This document shows, one piece after another, positions 33,953-43,311 of a stretch of 64,000 bases of DNA. The notes under the pieces are model-generated. The model had not been told where the DNA came from, did no database searches, and saw only the letters and a program-made list of their open reading frames with translations. Numbering within the stretch: the stretch's first letter is position 1; each line of letters opens with the position of its first letter. Origin of the DNA: Limnomonas spitsbergensis (taxonomy: Eukaryota; Chlorophyta; Chlorophyceae; Chlamydomonadales); assembly GCA_037349105.1 (NCBI GenBank), contig JAYJMM010000037.1:1612001-1676000 (forward strand), given 5' to 3'. The position numbers and the translations under genes are program-made.

Positions 33953-34735
33953 TAGGCGAGATTAAGATGATATAGCTAATTCCATTCAATGTTTTATCAA
34001 ATTATTCTATCTACCTGGGACAGTTCTGATCCGCAGGTATGTAGGCAGGCAGGTAGGCAGGCCGCCCCGGTCACTGCCACATTGGGTAGGGTCATTGGCC
34101 AGGGTTCCATGTGTGTCCCCGTTTCAAATCTGTCTTGTTTCTGATTGGGTAACTTCACTCATGTCCCTCCCTGCCTTTATAAATCTCATGGGGGTCGGGG
34201 CTTGACAGGTTGAGGGGGTTGACAGGTTCATGGGGTTGACAGGTTGGGGGCTTGATGGGTTCATAGGGTTGACATGTTCAGCGGGGTTGACATGTTGAGG
34301 GAGTTGACAGGTTGGCGACTTGACAGGTTGAGGGGGGGTGACAGGTTGAGGGGGTGACAGGTTTGGGACTTGACAAGTTGAGGGGTTGACAGGTTAAGGG
34401 TTTGCAACTATGGAGGTTAGACTGGTCAGTAGTGTGACTCTCTCACTAGTTGATGGGTTGACAGGTTGATGGGTTGGCAGTTTGCCATGTTGGGGTGTGA
34501 CAATTAGAGTTGATAAGTTAAGGGTTGGTAGATTTAGGTTAAGGGGATTCATGTCCCACGATGCTAATTGCGTAGCTCTATCATCGTTCTCACCTCAAAT
34601 TTCCTTACCTGAGATACCGGGGTAAGCTCCTCAGGCTGGTCAGCCATGGGCGTATCTCCCTCTTCTTCTTCTGCACCTTCTTCTGCACCGTCTCTGTCTT
34701 CTTCTCTGTCTTCTTCATCCTGTGTGTGAAGTGTG
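33953..34735 (-). repeat. Direct tandem copy of the J-gene intron plus acidic exon
   Basis: GCGAGATTAAGATGATATAG through the CCGCCCCGGTCACTGCCACA and GGTTGACAGG tracts to the exon with ATACCGGGGTAAGCTCCTCA parallels 33236-33905 in order and orientation, with small changes in repeat number. Downstream, 33900-33945 and 34720-34830 are GTGTGTGAA/GCGTGCGT simple repeats. Confidence 0.85.
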
Positions 34736-34830
34736 TGAAGTGTGCGTGCGTTCGTGCGTGCGTGCGTGCGTTGTGCGTTGTGCGGTGTGTGTTGTGTGTT
34801 GTGTGTGTGTTGTGTGGTCAGGGCTGCCAG
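34735..34830. repeat. GTGCGTGC/GTGTTGTG microsatellite
   Basis: Alternating purine-pyrimidine stretch (GTGCGTGCGTGCGTGCGTTG and TGTGTTGTGTG), a possible Z-DNA former. Confidence 0.7.
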
Positions 34831-34864
34831 GCTAGGTGAGGGGACTGACAGTGGGGACTGTTAC

Positions 34865-35560
34865 TGCTCGGCATGCACAGACAGAGTCTATGGGCATGGT
34901 GCCATGCGACCGCTGCACCATTCAATTTGCATGGTGCAGCTGAAATGTAGCAGTTCTTCTGTCCTTTACCTGGCCCTCATGCAACTTCGGCAACCGCTTG
35001 CCACCCCCATGTCACATTCTGACACTCCCTTCCCCATCATGAAGAGGGATGAAGCACGAATGTTCAGGAATGTCCAGGAATCAGGGATGAGGAATGCACC
35101 TTCATGTATGAGAAATCAGGACAGGACCAGGGGCGAGGGATCAGGATGAGGGATGAGGGATGCCCATGTTTCAAATCTGTCTTGTTTCTGATTTGGTAAG
35201 TTCACTCATGATCCTGCCTTAATGAATCTCATGGGGGTGTCTTAAGGGGATACATGGGTAAGGTGTCGCCACTTAAACCCCATGCTCCCTCACCTCATTA
35301 AGAAAGCTGGCATGCACTGAGTCTATGGGCATGGTACCATGCATGGGCAGCCCACTAGCCCTTTCCATTTGCATGGTGCAGCTGAATTGTAGATGTTCTT
35401 CTGTTCTTTAGCTGATCCCTATGTGACCATGTCACTTCTGCAACCTCTTGCCCCGCACCCCCTGTCACATTCTGTCACTCCTTGTCCCGTCATGAAGAGG
35501 GATGAATCATGAATGTTCTGGAACGTCCAGGAATCAGGGATGAGGAAATCCCAGAGATGT
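34865..35560. repeat. Tandem duplication of a roughly 430-bp intronic segment
   Basis: GAGTCTATGGGCATGGT..CC, TTTGCATGGTGCAGCTGAA, TTCTTCTGT, CCATGTCACATTCTG, ATGAAGAGGGATGAA and GTCCAGGAATCAGGGATGAG occur in the same order at 34875-35095 and 35330-35545. A TTTCAAATCTGTCTTGTTTC block at 35168 links it to the repeats further left. Confidence 0.8.
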
Positions 35561-35697
35561 TGGCAACAACACCCATACCTCCCCCCCCGGATGCTAGCAA
35601 CAACACCCAGACCTCCCTTGGCAACATGTAGGCATGCACACAAAAGTTACAATCTAAGTTGCCGACTTGCCACTCTGCATCCCCCCACCACCCTCAC

Positions 35698-36140
35698 TCT
35701 TTTCTCGTGAACGACCTCAGCCGCCGTCACCTCATGCTCCTCATCGTCCTTTGTGAGGTCGATGAAATTGTCGTTGTCCGCCGCACTCATGTCCTGGAAG
35801 GCCCAAGGAACAGCGGAGCAGGATCAGGAATCAGGATCAGGAGTCAGGGGTGAGGGATCAGGAATCAAGGATGGATAAGGAATCAGGGATGAGGGGTGAG
35901 GTATCATGAATCAGGATGGGTACAATAAATATACGAATGGGAACAAAAAAAGTGTTTAGCCACGTCAGCTAAAAAGTGTCCTAGTCTTGAACCTACCTCC
36001 TCATCCTCCTCATCCTCCTCAGCCCCCTCAACCTCCTCAGCCCCCTCAACCTCCTCAGCCTCCTCAGCCCCCTCAACCTCCTCAGCCCCCTCCTCATAGC
36101 ATGAGCCTTCCTTGCACACCAACAGCTTTCGTGCGGTCTT
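35698..36140 (-). CDS. Exons of an unrecognised acidic protein
   Basis: Two phase-plausible minus exons. The first, about 35997-36140, encodes KLLVCKEGSCYEEGAEEVEG followed by EE-VEGAEE repeats, ending at a GTAGGT donor. The second, 35698-35793, encodes DMSAADNDNFIDLTKDD and EEHEVTAAEVVHEKR, ending at GTGAGG. They may be 5' exons of the same gene as the acidic and J-like exons at 33780-33232, all on one strand. No function can be assigned; Glu-rich repeats alone are not diagnostic. Confidence 0.4.
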
Positions 36141-36488
36141 TCACATGGAGATGTGGGAAAGGTAGACAATTTAGAAGCACTCCATGTGACTCTATGCGCC
36201 ACCAAGCACCATGCAGACAGAAACGCAATGCATATGTAAACGATGGACAGTTTGTTGTACGCAGAATAGATTTGCCTTTACCTTATCCCATCCTATTAGA
36301 AAGAAAGAAAGAAAACGCCTGAGCGTGGCTTGATTACTACATGCGTGGCCGAGTTGTTCTTGGAGCAGGAGAAGCCAAAGTGAATACCTCCCGCGTCTGC
36401 AAACCGCTCTGCTGACAGCAGCCTACGTGACTCGTTTTCTGTGGAGTCATTCGTAAAAATTATCACATGCTTTTCATTGGCTTGGAAC

Positions 36489-36551
36489 GAAAACGATAGG
36501 ACTCACCATATCCCGGACCGATTTCGGGATATGGTGAGTCCTATCGTTTTC
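36489..36551. repeat. Perfect 27-bp inverted repeat with 9-base loop
   Basis: Left arm starts GAAAACGATAGGACTCACCA and ends TATCCCG at 36515. Loop GACCGATTT. The right arm 36525-36551 is an exact reverse complement. The T content downstream is not that of a simple bacterial-type terminator, and the context is eukaryotic. Confidence 0.95.
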
Positions 36552-36776
36552 ACGAGAACGGCGCAGCGGTCAGCACTCAGCAGCGTGACGGACGGTGCTG
36601 CCAACGGTGTTGGGCTAGGGGAGATGGCGAGCATGTGGAGGATGCGCTACATGTCTGCTTCCAGTGCCCTAGCGTGAAGGAGAGGCTCAGTGAGAGAGGT
36701 TGGGCAAGCCTCCCGGAGGACGCCACAGACTTTCAACAGTTGTACCAGGGCAGACTTGGATGGGAGGCTCTAACTT
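36552..36776 (+). pseudogene. Fragment of a non-LTR retrotransposon C-terminus (zf-RVT-like)
   Basis: One plus frame gives RCCQRCWARGDGEHVEDALH followed by VCFQCPSVKERLSERGW. The CxxC...EDxxHxxxxCP pattern is the zinc-binding segment seen after reverse transcriptase in plant and algal LINE-like elements. Only this tail is present; it begins right after the hairpin and ends at a stop near 36774. Confidence 0.55.
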
Positions 36777-37510
36777 AAAAACACGTCGTACGCTTTGATG
36801 AGGCCTAGTTTTGTTGCTTTCTTTGCCTTCATGGGGAATAGGCTCGAGGGGCAAGGGTACTTCGGTCTGCCTTTTCCTTCTTGGGGGGGTATTTCTTTCC
36901 TTGGTGCGAGGGGGGAGCTCCCCCCCCCATCAAACTCCTCAGCGCTGATGGCATATCTCGTCACATCTACCTCTGTCAGCTCCTGACCAGGGTGGGCTGA
37001 CTCCATGTGATCTAGGAAGTGATAGCTCCACAGATAAGGGCGGACGGTGCCCGCAATGCTCCTGCAGATGATGCAAGCCACTGGTCTGTTGGTGCAAGGA
37101 TTGTTGGTAGAATCCCTCTCAGCAGCTGCATATGACATCTTGTACTTCAGGGGGCAACGGGACTCGACTGCTGGTGTGCTGCTGGTAGAGCCTTTGCCCA
37201 ACTCCGTTTTGCACATGCATGATGTCCTGTCGTCACACACAATGTCACAGCAGCCGCATGCTTCAGCACCACTTGGCTCCAAGCTACACGCTGCCCCACT
37301 TTGGCGCAGCACGATGTGCGCTCCGACGTGCAACGGCATAGCTGATAGCTTGATTACCTTTCCACAGCCGTGCACCTTGCACACAGTCGGCGCATCCCCA
37401 GCTATTGGTGGTCCATATTCTTGCTGAAGATCATCCAACTCTTGGGGGGTGTCATCGCAAAATGGCCAGGGCTTGGCATCATCGCCTCTGTACGGGAACT
37501 CAGCTGACAT
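36770..37510 (-). CDS. Zinc-finger protein of the dispersed repeat (WSYHF family)
   Basis: Internal Met at 37510 (MSAEFPYRGDD) is the likely start. The longer upstream frame to 38149 is mostly repeat DNA. Cys/His clusters: CKVHGCGK, CGCCDIVCDD, CMC, and a conserved block PCTNRPVACIICRS with WSYHFLDHMESAHPGQEL. The same block occurs in the plus-strand ORF at 46118-46597, so this is a multicopy family, probably mobile-element borne. The C-terminal part reads into the repeat end (GRPKYPCPSS). No enzyme motif seen. Confidence 0.45.
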   Translation of the reverse strand: MSAEFPYRGDDAKPWPFCDDTPQELDDLQQEYGPPIAGDAPTVCKVHGCGKVIKLSAMPLHVGAHIVLRQSGAACSLEPSGAEACGCCDIVCDDRTSCMCKTELGKGSTSSTPAVESRCPLKYKMSYAAAERDSTNNPCTNRPVACIICRSIAGTVRPYLWSYHFLDHMESAHPGQELTEVDVTRYAISAEEFDGGGSSPLAPRKEIPPQEGKGRPKYPCPSSLFPMKAKKATKLGLIKAYDVFLS

Positions 37511-38066
37511 GCTCAAGCTGTGGCTAGAAGCTGATGGAAGCTGACCAGGGACCCCCACCTGTTGGGCCGTGTGAGTCCATAATGGGTGTACGCACAGCCG
37601 TGCATGTGGTTCCAGAGCCATGGCACCCCCCATGCCAAAATTGCATGCCAGGAAGGGTCTGGTATTCTGTGTGCAATTTTTTATGATGCATATCTGTAGC
37701 AAATGACAGTAGGAATGCAACGGTGTAGCTATCGTCTCAATCTGATGTTTTAAAAAAATGAAAAAATCCAAAAAGGCATTTTTCTTTGACCCCCCTCCTC
37801 TCCCACTTTGCCCCTCCGTCTCTCCCAGCCCCCTGGGCCAAAAACAATTTGAAGACCAGATCTGGAAAGCTCTCGTCAAGCTGTACAACTTAAGATGATG
37901 GGGTGCATACCTTCTTGTTTTGCCCCCTCTCGCCTTCGTGTTCCTTTCCTTCTTTCCCACTTGTGTCCCCTTGTGTTGTTTCCATCTTTCCTCCAAACTT
38001 TTTTTGGTAAGGCGCCCACGCGGCCGGGCCTTTTTGAGCAGGGCCCAGACGTGTGCCGTCATTGAC
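36804..38066. mobile_element. Dispersed repeat copy 2, long form
   Basis: Ends match the short copy at 12040-12290: CTAGTTTTGTTGCTTTCTTT at the left, GCGCCCACGCGGCCGGGCCT and GAGCAGGGCCCAGACGTGT, then CGTCATTGAC, at the right. About 1 kb between holds a minus-strand zinc-finger ORF. This copy looks like the parent form and the 12-kb copy a deletion derivative. Element class unresolved; no clear inverted termini or target duplication seen. Confidence 0.6.
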
Positions 38067-38519
38067 TTACTGATTGAGAATGATTTTGATGGCAGTGGCA
38101 TCGACGACAAAGCCACTGCTGCCCGCACACTGCTAGGGGCCCAACCCAATGGACAGCTGAATCTCTGTTTTTAGAGGCTTTATAAGCTATAACCCTGCTG
38201 CCCTTCTCCCTCGGGGTCGTCCAGTTTTATTTTGGGCTGGAGGATCAACCTCCCGGACAGGTGGAGAAACGGTGACAGGGTAGTTGCAGCTGCTCCTCAT
38301 TACGATACAATGCAGGAGGACTTTCTCCACCAAAATCAATCAAGAGCTTGGCATCACCCGTCAGCGCGCACATCTTCAAAAGAAACCATTCAAGGGAATC
38401 CCGCCCAATCCCAGTACATCATCAACAAAGACGCACACACCCAACATCTAACCGTCGACGCGGCGCCCAGCACCGACTTGTTGGGGAACACAGAATTTTG
38501 AACCCAGCAACCATCATCT

Positions 38520-41500
38520 CTATTCATACTCGGAGGGCTTGATGACGTCGTCAATCTTGAGAATCATCTTGCACACCTACAACAGATGGGGATGTTAGGG
38601 GTAAGTAGGCAATTGAAGGCTGTTTCGACGGTGAAATCTCACTACCCTCCAAAAGCATGCATAGCTGCACTGATTGACAACGAGAAAACGCTTCTTTCAA
38701 TGCGCTCGGGAGCCCCGGATGCCACCACTGGGCCGAAGGGACGAAACCACGACCAACATACAGTTGGTGGCCCTAGAAACAAAGCTTGTTGCGCCATGCT
38801 TGTTCGGCGGTAAGTCAACGTGACGCTGAATAGTAGCATCAGCACCTCACAAGGTTCTATGCCAGACAGACCCTTCACACAAAATCTGACCACGAACCCA
38901 CCTGCGTGGCCAGGAACAGTTGCTGCCTCTTGGACAAGAACGTCTCGAACACGTTCTGCTCCCTCATGTCATTCGTGCCCACATCATTGCAGTCAATGCC
39001 GAGGTACGGGTTGTTCTCCTCCATCTGGCGCTTGCGCACCTGCAGGCCATGGAGGGCAAAGACAGATCAGATGAAGGACAGGTCAGACAAGGATGGGTCA
39101 GTTGGGGCAGGCAAGTTACACCTCTGGACCCTGCTCAAATAAGGCTTGGCTGTGTGGTTGCCCAACTTAAGGGATAGTAGGATGAAACGAAACAAACACC
39201 AGGGAGAAAAAGAAGGAAAAGTGGGAAATTAAGTTAAGGGACAGACAAATGGCTGAAATAGAAAGACATAGTAAGTTGCAGCCTCTGAAGAACGTCTACG
39301 CCTCAACAATATCTACCACGTGCAGGCAGGCAAGTGCAGGCACTAGGTATACGAAGCCTAGGTACGAAGTTCCTTCTTGAACAGCGTAGTTCTTGGAAGT
39401 TCACGACCTTGGAAGTCTGGACAGCTGTTTACACCCTGTCCTTTGTGAAAGGCTGGCTTCAACATCTTATCCTCCCCCGGCGCCACAAACTGCTGCCGAG
39501 TTCAAAGTTCTTTGTCCGCTAGTGTCAGACGATTTTAAAACCCTGAACTCAACTTTGCCTCGAAAGATTCCCGTACCAGAGTTATCCCCAGGATACAAGC
39601 ACTCACCGCCGTCAAGCTCTCAATGGGAGGCAGGCCACTGTTCTCTGCAAGTGCCAGCGGGACTGCTTCCAGCGCGTCAGCGAAGGCGCGCATGGCGTAC
39701 TGCACGTCACCAACAACTTCATGGGCCGCAGTCTCCACCGCCAATGAGCAGCTGATCTCAGAGGCACCTCCACCTGTGGGTCGGGGAATTGATGGGTAGG
39801 AGACGAGATGGGTTAGGGAAGAGAGAGATCTGTCAATGTACAGCATGTGAATTAGGTGTGCTCCGATCCACCATCTACACCGCCAATGAGTGGCTGATGT
39901 CAGAGGCGCCTCAATCTCGGATCCGCCGGGAAGAAATTCGTAGATGGGAAAATTGTAATGCTTTGTAATGTGTTCAATACATCGCAGCTATATGTCCTGG
40001 GTAGAAGATCAAGAGAGATAACATGTCCCCTACCTTTCTTTTTTAAACTAGTTACCTCTTTTGGGTCAAAGCCCCCTTCCGGTTCTCCACTTTCCTTCCC
40101 GGGAGCACCAGGAGCAGAATCTCACCATAGATGATGCCGTTGTCGCGGACCAGGTTCCGCGCCACACACACCGCATCGTGCAGCGACCGCTTGATCTCGT
40201 CCAGCACCATCTTGTTGCCACCGCGCACGAATATTGTTACGGCCTTGAGGTTAGGGCACCCCTCGACGACCAGCATCTTGTCCTTGGTGGTGCCAAAGGA
40301 GATCTGCACGCCGGGTAAACATTCAGTCACCACACCATGAATGTTTCCATTGAGGGCTGAAGACAGGGATCAGGCTTAACCGCCATCATTCAAAGACAGG
40401 GAAGAAGCTCCTCAGCAGTTCAAGAAAACACAGCACAGATATTAGAGGCTCACAAACAGGCCAGCCTGTGCGTAAATCAGGAGGAAAAGGTCCAGGTACA
40501 CAAATTCAGCAACTGTGGCACTGTGCACATCAGTGTCTTCAGTAAAATTGGATGCAAGTTGGGCGTGTATTTCCCCCCCCCCTCAGGACACAAGTTTTGG
40601 GACCCCGAAATTACGGTAGCCTACGAAGTGCTACAGCCAAACGAATGGTTGCCTAGACCCATCCCAGGACGTCATATTTAAATATGTATACACATGTGTG
40701 CAATGTATAAGCCGCACCTCCTTGACGGACTTCGCAAAGCCCAGCTTGGCCTCTGTCATCTCTGAAAAGCGTGGGACGATGCGCGCTCCCGTCGCCATGG
40801 CCAGCAGCTCAATCTCAACACCACCCACCCACCGTACTGCGGGCAGTCCCTGAAAACAGAAAATGCTAACGTGAGGCAGGGTGAGGTGCCATGCAAGATG
40901 GACTGAGAAAGGGCTGGCAGCCATGCAGCATGGCCAGTTCAAAGGTTTCCTACCATGCAGTATGGCATGCTCAAGCTGGCAGCCCCAGGGTAACGGTGCA
41001 GACCACAGCCAGGAGGCATCAAGCCCAGCTACCTAGCCACAGCCGCAAAACAAAGGCCACCAGGAAAGGGACCAGCCAAGCCTAAATTGTTTCGGCCAAA
41101 GACAGATATCTACAACCAGTACAGGTACACTCATTTAGAATCACGAAATGCTTCGCACCGAGTGCATGAGCAGATGGTTGGCCTCGTCGTCAAAGCCCCA
41201 TTGGCAGATGATGAGTCCGGCTCCGCTATCTTTGCACAGCTGGACCATGTCTGTGAAGTACTTCTGCTCCTGCTTGCGCAACTCCTCAAACTTCTCAACC
41301 GTGTCAATCTCAACCTGCAAAACAATATCAGTCGGTGAGTGTACTCCAGAATTGCCTCTACAGTGCCAATCGCAACTTGCATGCTAACCAGACGGCAAAG
41401 AACACTCTCAGAGCACAGCCATTACAGCAGTGTCAATCTGCGCCCGCACAAATCATAATTTGGGATCATCCATTGCATCACTGTCTTGAGGCATAGCCGA

Positions 41501-43311
41501 CAATATTTGGGAGTCTGATGAAGTATTCAAGTACAGCTGCTACAAACATAACACTTTCTGCTACTCTATGTTGAGCTGAAGCAAACAAATACACAGCTGG
41601 ATGCTGCAACTGAGGCCCCAGGAATTGGACATGGGGCTTCAGTACTGAGGCTCAAAGTTCCTGTAATCGCTTTGGATGTCCCTAAATCATGCTGAGTCCA
41701 ACCTTAAACCTTCAGGGTCTGAATTCAATACAGGCATCTCACCTAAACACATACAGCAATCGATCAGCATGACCGTCCAATCCGTTCATGCAAGTAACAT
41801 GGGAAGGTCTGCGCGGAGGCAACAGAGCTATCAAACAATTGGCCATACCCACTTTGTGCTTGGTCTTGGGCTTTGGGGGCTCAAACGGGCAAGTGAGGAT
41901 GGCTAGCTTGACATCTTTGAGCTCCTTTGGCATCTGAGGGTGGCTGAAATCCTTGTCGATGACGATACCCTCCACCAGGCGCGTGTCTTCCATCGTGCCC
42001 CCCACCTTGCCCTCAACCTGCGGCAGTCACAACGGGGAGGCAGTAAGTGAGGGGGGACAAGTGGTGGAAGGTGGATGAAGGGGGCAAACATTGTTTCAGG
42101 TTGCTCCATTTCAGCTAAATCACAGCATACGGCTAGAGGATTTTGGTACAGCGATCACTGCTGTTTATAGGGTTTGCTCCCCCACTAAACCAGTGGTGGC
42201 TGCACAGCAGTCTGCATAAGGTATGCACTAGATTAAACACTGGTGGAGATGTTGGGTGTACTGCAGGTGCTTCAAAATAAACATTTGACGCGGTGCTTAT
42301 CAATTGGTCTCACCTTGATGAGGTCAAGGTTAACATCTTTCCTATCCAAATCGGCGACAGCCAACACTGCTTTGACACAGATCTCAGCCATGTGCCGCTT
42401 CAGCCGGCCCACACTGCGCAGGACATTCAGAGATTTGTGGTCTTCGTTGTTCATGCCCATGCGGTAAACTCTGCTTGAAGCCATGCATATGGTCGATCTT
42501 TCATGGGCAACTTCCTGCATTGCATTGCAACTTCCCAGGCTAGACGCTTCTCATGCAGACTTACACTTTGGATGAAAGCGTCGTCATACAAGTCTTGATC
42601 AGCGGCTCGATGTTATCCTTGCTGAACTCAAAATTGCTCTTGATCTTCTCGAGGTTCTCTGTGGCGACCTTGCAAGCCATCTCATAGCCCTCAGCAATCC
42701 GGAGAGGGTGGATCCCCATGTCCAGAAGAGCCTCAGCGTGCTCTAACAGTGCCCCAGCCAGGACAACCACTCCCGTTGTGCCATCACCAATCTCATGGTC
42801 CTGGGATTTCGACAGCTCCACGAGCAGCTTTCCGATCTGGTTCTCAACCTCCATCATCTCCAAGATGGTGGCACCGTCATTGGCTGCGTGGGGTAAGTTG
42901 CGCGCCTCATTTAATCTCCGAGTTGCCAATATAAATTGTTGCGCCGTTCTCAGCACAGGTCTTAAGAAACTTCTTCCTCAGATCATCAACAACATTGCAA
43001 CATGAAAGTTTGAAGCTTACTGATTGTGACGTCTCCGTCAGCGCTCTGTAGCATTTTGTCCATCCCCTTGGGCCCAAGAGAGGACCTGCATGTTCGTGCG
43101 ACAGTCTTGGCTGCAAGAATGCTAGCTTTTACTGCCTCGACACCCTTGATTCTTGACTTCTTCTCAGAGTCCTAAGTAGCAGTAAAGGAAAATTCAGTTT
43201 TCTCAAAGTCACACACGAGCCGCGCGCGCTTCAAAAATCAGTCCTGTCCTTCACGATGCTCACCCTGATGATGATGAAAGGCCTTCCATACTCATCATAC
43301 ACTAGAGACAT
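38520..43311 (-). CDS. CCT5: T-complex protein 1 subunit epsilon (CCT5), eleven exons, complete
   Basis: Subunit of the cytosolic chaperonin TRiC/CCT that folds actin and tubulin. Exons (minus): 43264-43311, 43021-43171, 42565-42883, 42314-42413, 41853-42017, 41159-41314, 40718-40849, 40126-40303, 39607-39773, 38902-39039, 38520-38576. Sum 1611 nt, 536 aa plus TAG, every junction in phase. Landmarks: [54 protein letters not shown] (ATPase GDGTT); [144 protein letters not shown]. The [10 protein letters not shown] and FGTTKDKM blocks identify epsilon among CCT subunits. Length equals the family. Intron 9 carries a dispersed-repeat tail; intron 8 carries a decayed exon 9 copy. Confidence 0.97.
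39113..39300 (-). repeat. Dispersed repeat tail, copy 4, in CCT5 intron 9
   Basis: Reverse complement contains AAGCCTTATTTGAGCAGGGT and CCAGAGGTGTAAC, preceded by GATATTGTTGAGGCGTAGAC and TTCAGAGGCTGCAACTTACT. It matches the tail fused to the J-like pseudogene at 24712-24900 over more than 150 bases, again ending in TGTAA. Confidence 0.75.
39868..39914 (-). repeat. Decayed copy of CCT5 exon 9 5' edge in intron 8
   Basis: ACACCGCCAATGAGTGGCTG then ATGTCAGAGGCGCCTC parallels the exon start CCACCGCCAATGAGCAGCTG then ATCTCAGAGGCACCTC at 39735-39770. Same orientation, about 140 bases upstream in transcript sense. The trailing sequence is also partly shared (GAATTGATGGGTAG against GAAATTCGTAGATGGG). 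Confidence 0.85.

Noticed and set aside
36770..38149. 459-aa zinc-finger protein starting at 38149
   Set aside because: The first 200 or so codons translate the conserved end of the dispersed repeat and low-complexity DNA; an internal start at 37510 is more plausible.
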